Part shown: positions 13,152 to 14,217 of the stretch, one piece after another
Numbering within the stretch: the first letter of the stretch is position 1
Layout: every line of letters starts with the position of its first letter
From: Spirochaetales bacterium
GTDB taxonomy: Bacteria > Spirochaetota > Spirochaetia > DSM-27196 > SLST01
Assembly (NCBI GenBank): GCA_028284845.1
Contig: JANQQY010000466.1
Location: forward strand, 1 to 14,217
Length of the DNA: 14,217 nt
Reading direction: 5' to 3'
Program-made: the position numbers and the translations under genes
Notes under the pieces: model-generated
Seen by the model: the letters and a program-made list of their open reading frames with translations, nothing else
What the model was told of the DNA's origin: nothing
Database searches by the model: none

Positions 13152-14217
13152 TCAAGCGTTCGCCGGGATCGAAAGCCGAAACTCCATGAACTCGCCGGTC
13201 TTGGTCGAAATGTGGAGCTGCCCGCCGAGTTCCCGGAGGAGCTGCCTGACGAGCGGCATCCCGACGCCTCGACCGGCCGCTGTCGCAACAACGCCCTCTT
13301 CCTCAGCGGCGCGTGCTGCCGTTTCGTCGGTCGGCTCCGGCGCCGTGCTCATGCCGGGCAGGAACATCAGCTGAATGAGATCCTTCGACTTCAGATCGCG
13401 CGCCGTCTGAGTCGTGAGGATCCCGCGTTCGATCGCTCGGTCACGGAGCAGGCGAGCGTTCACTCCGGTGCCGTCATCACGCACTGAGATGACAACATTC
13501 CCGTTGTTCACATGGCTTGCGACCTTGAGAATCCCCATCTCCAGCTTCCCGCGCGAGATTCGCTCCTCCGGCGATTCGATCCCGTGGAAGACGGCGTTCC
13601 TCGCGAGCTGCACAAGCATGTCGCGAACCTTCCGTCGTGCCGGGGAGGGCACGTGATCAATGGCAAACCCATCGGTATCCAGCACGACTCGCTTACCCAG
13701 CTCGCGGGCGAGCCGCTTCACAAGCGACTCGAGATTGGTGCGGACGATGTCCCGGCCGGTCGCGTTCTGGGCCGCAAAACTCGTCTGGAACGAGACGAGA
13801 CGGTCGACGAGATCGCGAGTGACGTCGATCTGTTTTCGAAGTTCAGTGAGCCCGACCGCGAGCGGTACGAAGTCCTCCGTGCGGAGCTGAGGCAGTTGGC
13901 GTAGTTGTTCGATGCGCCACTCGAACGCCTCCGCGCGATCGGCTATGTAGTCGAGTTCAAAGAGCTGGGCATCACCCTTGATCGCGTGGATGTTCCGCGC
14001 AATCGCCTCGAGGATGCTCGGCAAGTCCGACTCGGCGCTTCCCAGAAGCCGGTTCACCCTACGGAGGCGCTCGTCCGCGGCTGAGATGAACTCCTTCAAG
14101 AGATCCGGATGGATGTGAATCATCCGATAGAAGAGTTCCATCTCGCTCTGGCTCTCTCTCCGCGCAGACTCGACTGCGCGATTGAGTTCTACTTCACTCG
14201 TGGCATCGTGCGCAATC
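13152..14217 (-). CDS. CheA-like HPt-histidine kinase, N-terminus outside window
   Basis: The last 354 residues of a signalling kinase, open to the right edge (the frame reads IAHDATSEVELNRAVESARR before the first internal ATG at 14141). That stretch resembles the linker after a PAS sensor domain ('HDxTxEVEL'). Counted from the 14141 ATG, an HPt domain follows (about 5 to 115) with His52 in NIHAIKGDAQLFEL, then a dimer/linker region and a CheA-type ATPase: LARNAVFHGIESPEERISRG (N box), VRDDGTGVNARLL, LMFLPGMST and GRGVGMPLVRQLLRELGG. It ends at once after the ATPase fold with no CheW-like domain and no receiver, unlike true CheA. It would phosphorylate its HPt His and pass phosphate to a separate response regulator. 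It converges on the GH2 gene. The sensed signal lies in the missing N-terminal part. Confidence 0.88.
   Translation of the reverse strand, partial: IAHDATSEVELNRAVESARRESQSEMELFYRMIHIHPDLLKEFISAADERLRRVNRLLGSAESDLPSILEAIARNIHAIKGDAQLFELDYIADRAEAFEWRIEQLRQLPQLRTEDFVPLAVGLTELRKQIDVTRDLVDRLVSFQTSFAAQNATGRDIVRTNLESLVKRLARELGKRVVLDTDGFAIDHVPSPARRKVRDMLVQLARNAVFHGIESPEERISRGKLEMGILKVASHVNNGNVVISVRDDGTGVNARLLRDRAIERGILTTQTARDLKSKDLIQLMFLPGMSTAPEPTDETAARAAEEEGVVATAAGRGVGMPLVRQLLRELGGQLHISTKTGEFMEFRLSIPANA

Noticed and set aside
1..14217. CRISPR arrays, tRNA or rRNA genes, riboswitches
   Set aside because: No regularly spaced repeats, no tRNA-like cloverleaf or rRNA stretches, and no long structured leader were seen on reading both strands by eye.

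Overview
The window is a GC-rich stretch of bacterial chromosome, and almost all of it is coding. The kinase at the right edge resembles CheA, the sugar genes form a compact cytoplasmic pathway with no SusC/SusD pair, and several genes appear to be read from very short or absent leaders. A free-living, polysaccharide-eating bacterium fits, and Spirochaetota is one possibility. The sequence alone does not settle the phylum.

Region 1 (1 to about 1,890) is a worn accessory zone. It holds the 3' part of an IS256-family transposase, a short remnant that looks like an IS91-type transposase, and a toxin-antitoxin pair with an intact Phd/YefM-type antitoxin and a frameshifted PIN-domain toxin. After a run of three palindromes comes an orphan CopG-type antitoxin whose middle has been scrambled by two compensating frameshifts. 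All clear frame damage in the window lies in this zone.

Region 2 (1,891 to 4,400) holds small housekeeping-like genes. A minus-strand operon encodes a DUF1761 membrane protein, an ArsR-type repressor and a DUF4287/DUF5655 protein. It has a good sigma-70-type promoter and a perfect 12-bp palindrome just downstream, which is a natural candidate operator for the ArsR protein. An RDD-family membrane protein is divergent from this operon and meets a DHFR/RibD-like reductase tail to tail with no gap.

Region 3 (4,443 to 13,118) is the most coherent system. A minus-strand operon runs TetR regulator, GH78 alpha-L-rhamnosidase, GPH-type sugar:cation symporter, formylglycine sulfatase, with every junction overlapping. 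A DinB-family gene lies upstream, and a plus-strand GH2 enzyme beyond it carries the Asn-x-Lys motif typical of beta-glucuronidases. None of the enzymes has a signal peptide. The likely scheme is that the symporter imports short sulfated, rhamnose- and uronate-containing glycans (ulvan-type fragments would fit), which are desulfated and split in the cytoplasm. A perfect 33-bp inverted repeat covers the TetR gene's -10 region and start codon and is probably the TetR operator.

Region 4 (13,152 to the right edge) is the C-terminal part of a CheA-like kinase with an HPt domain and an ATPase domain but no CheW-like tail. Its N-terminus lies outside the window.
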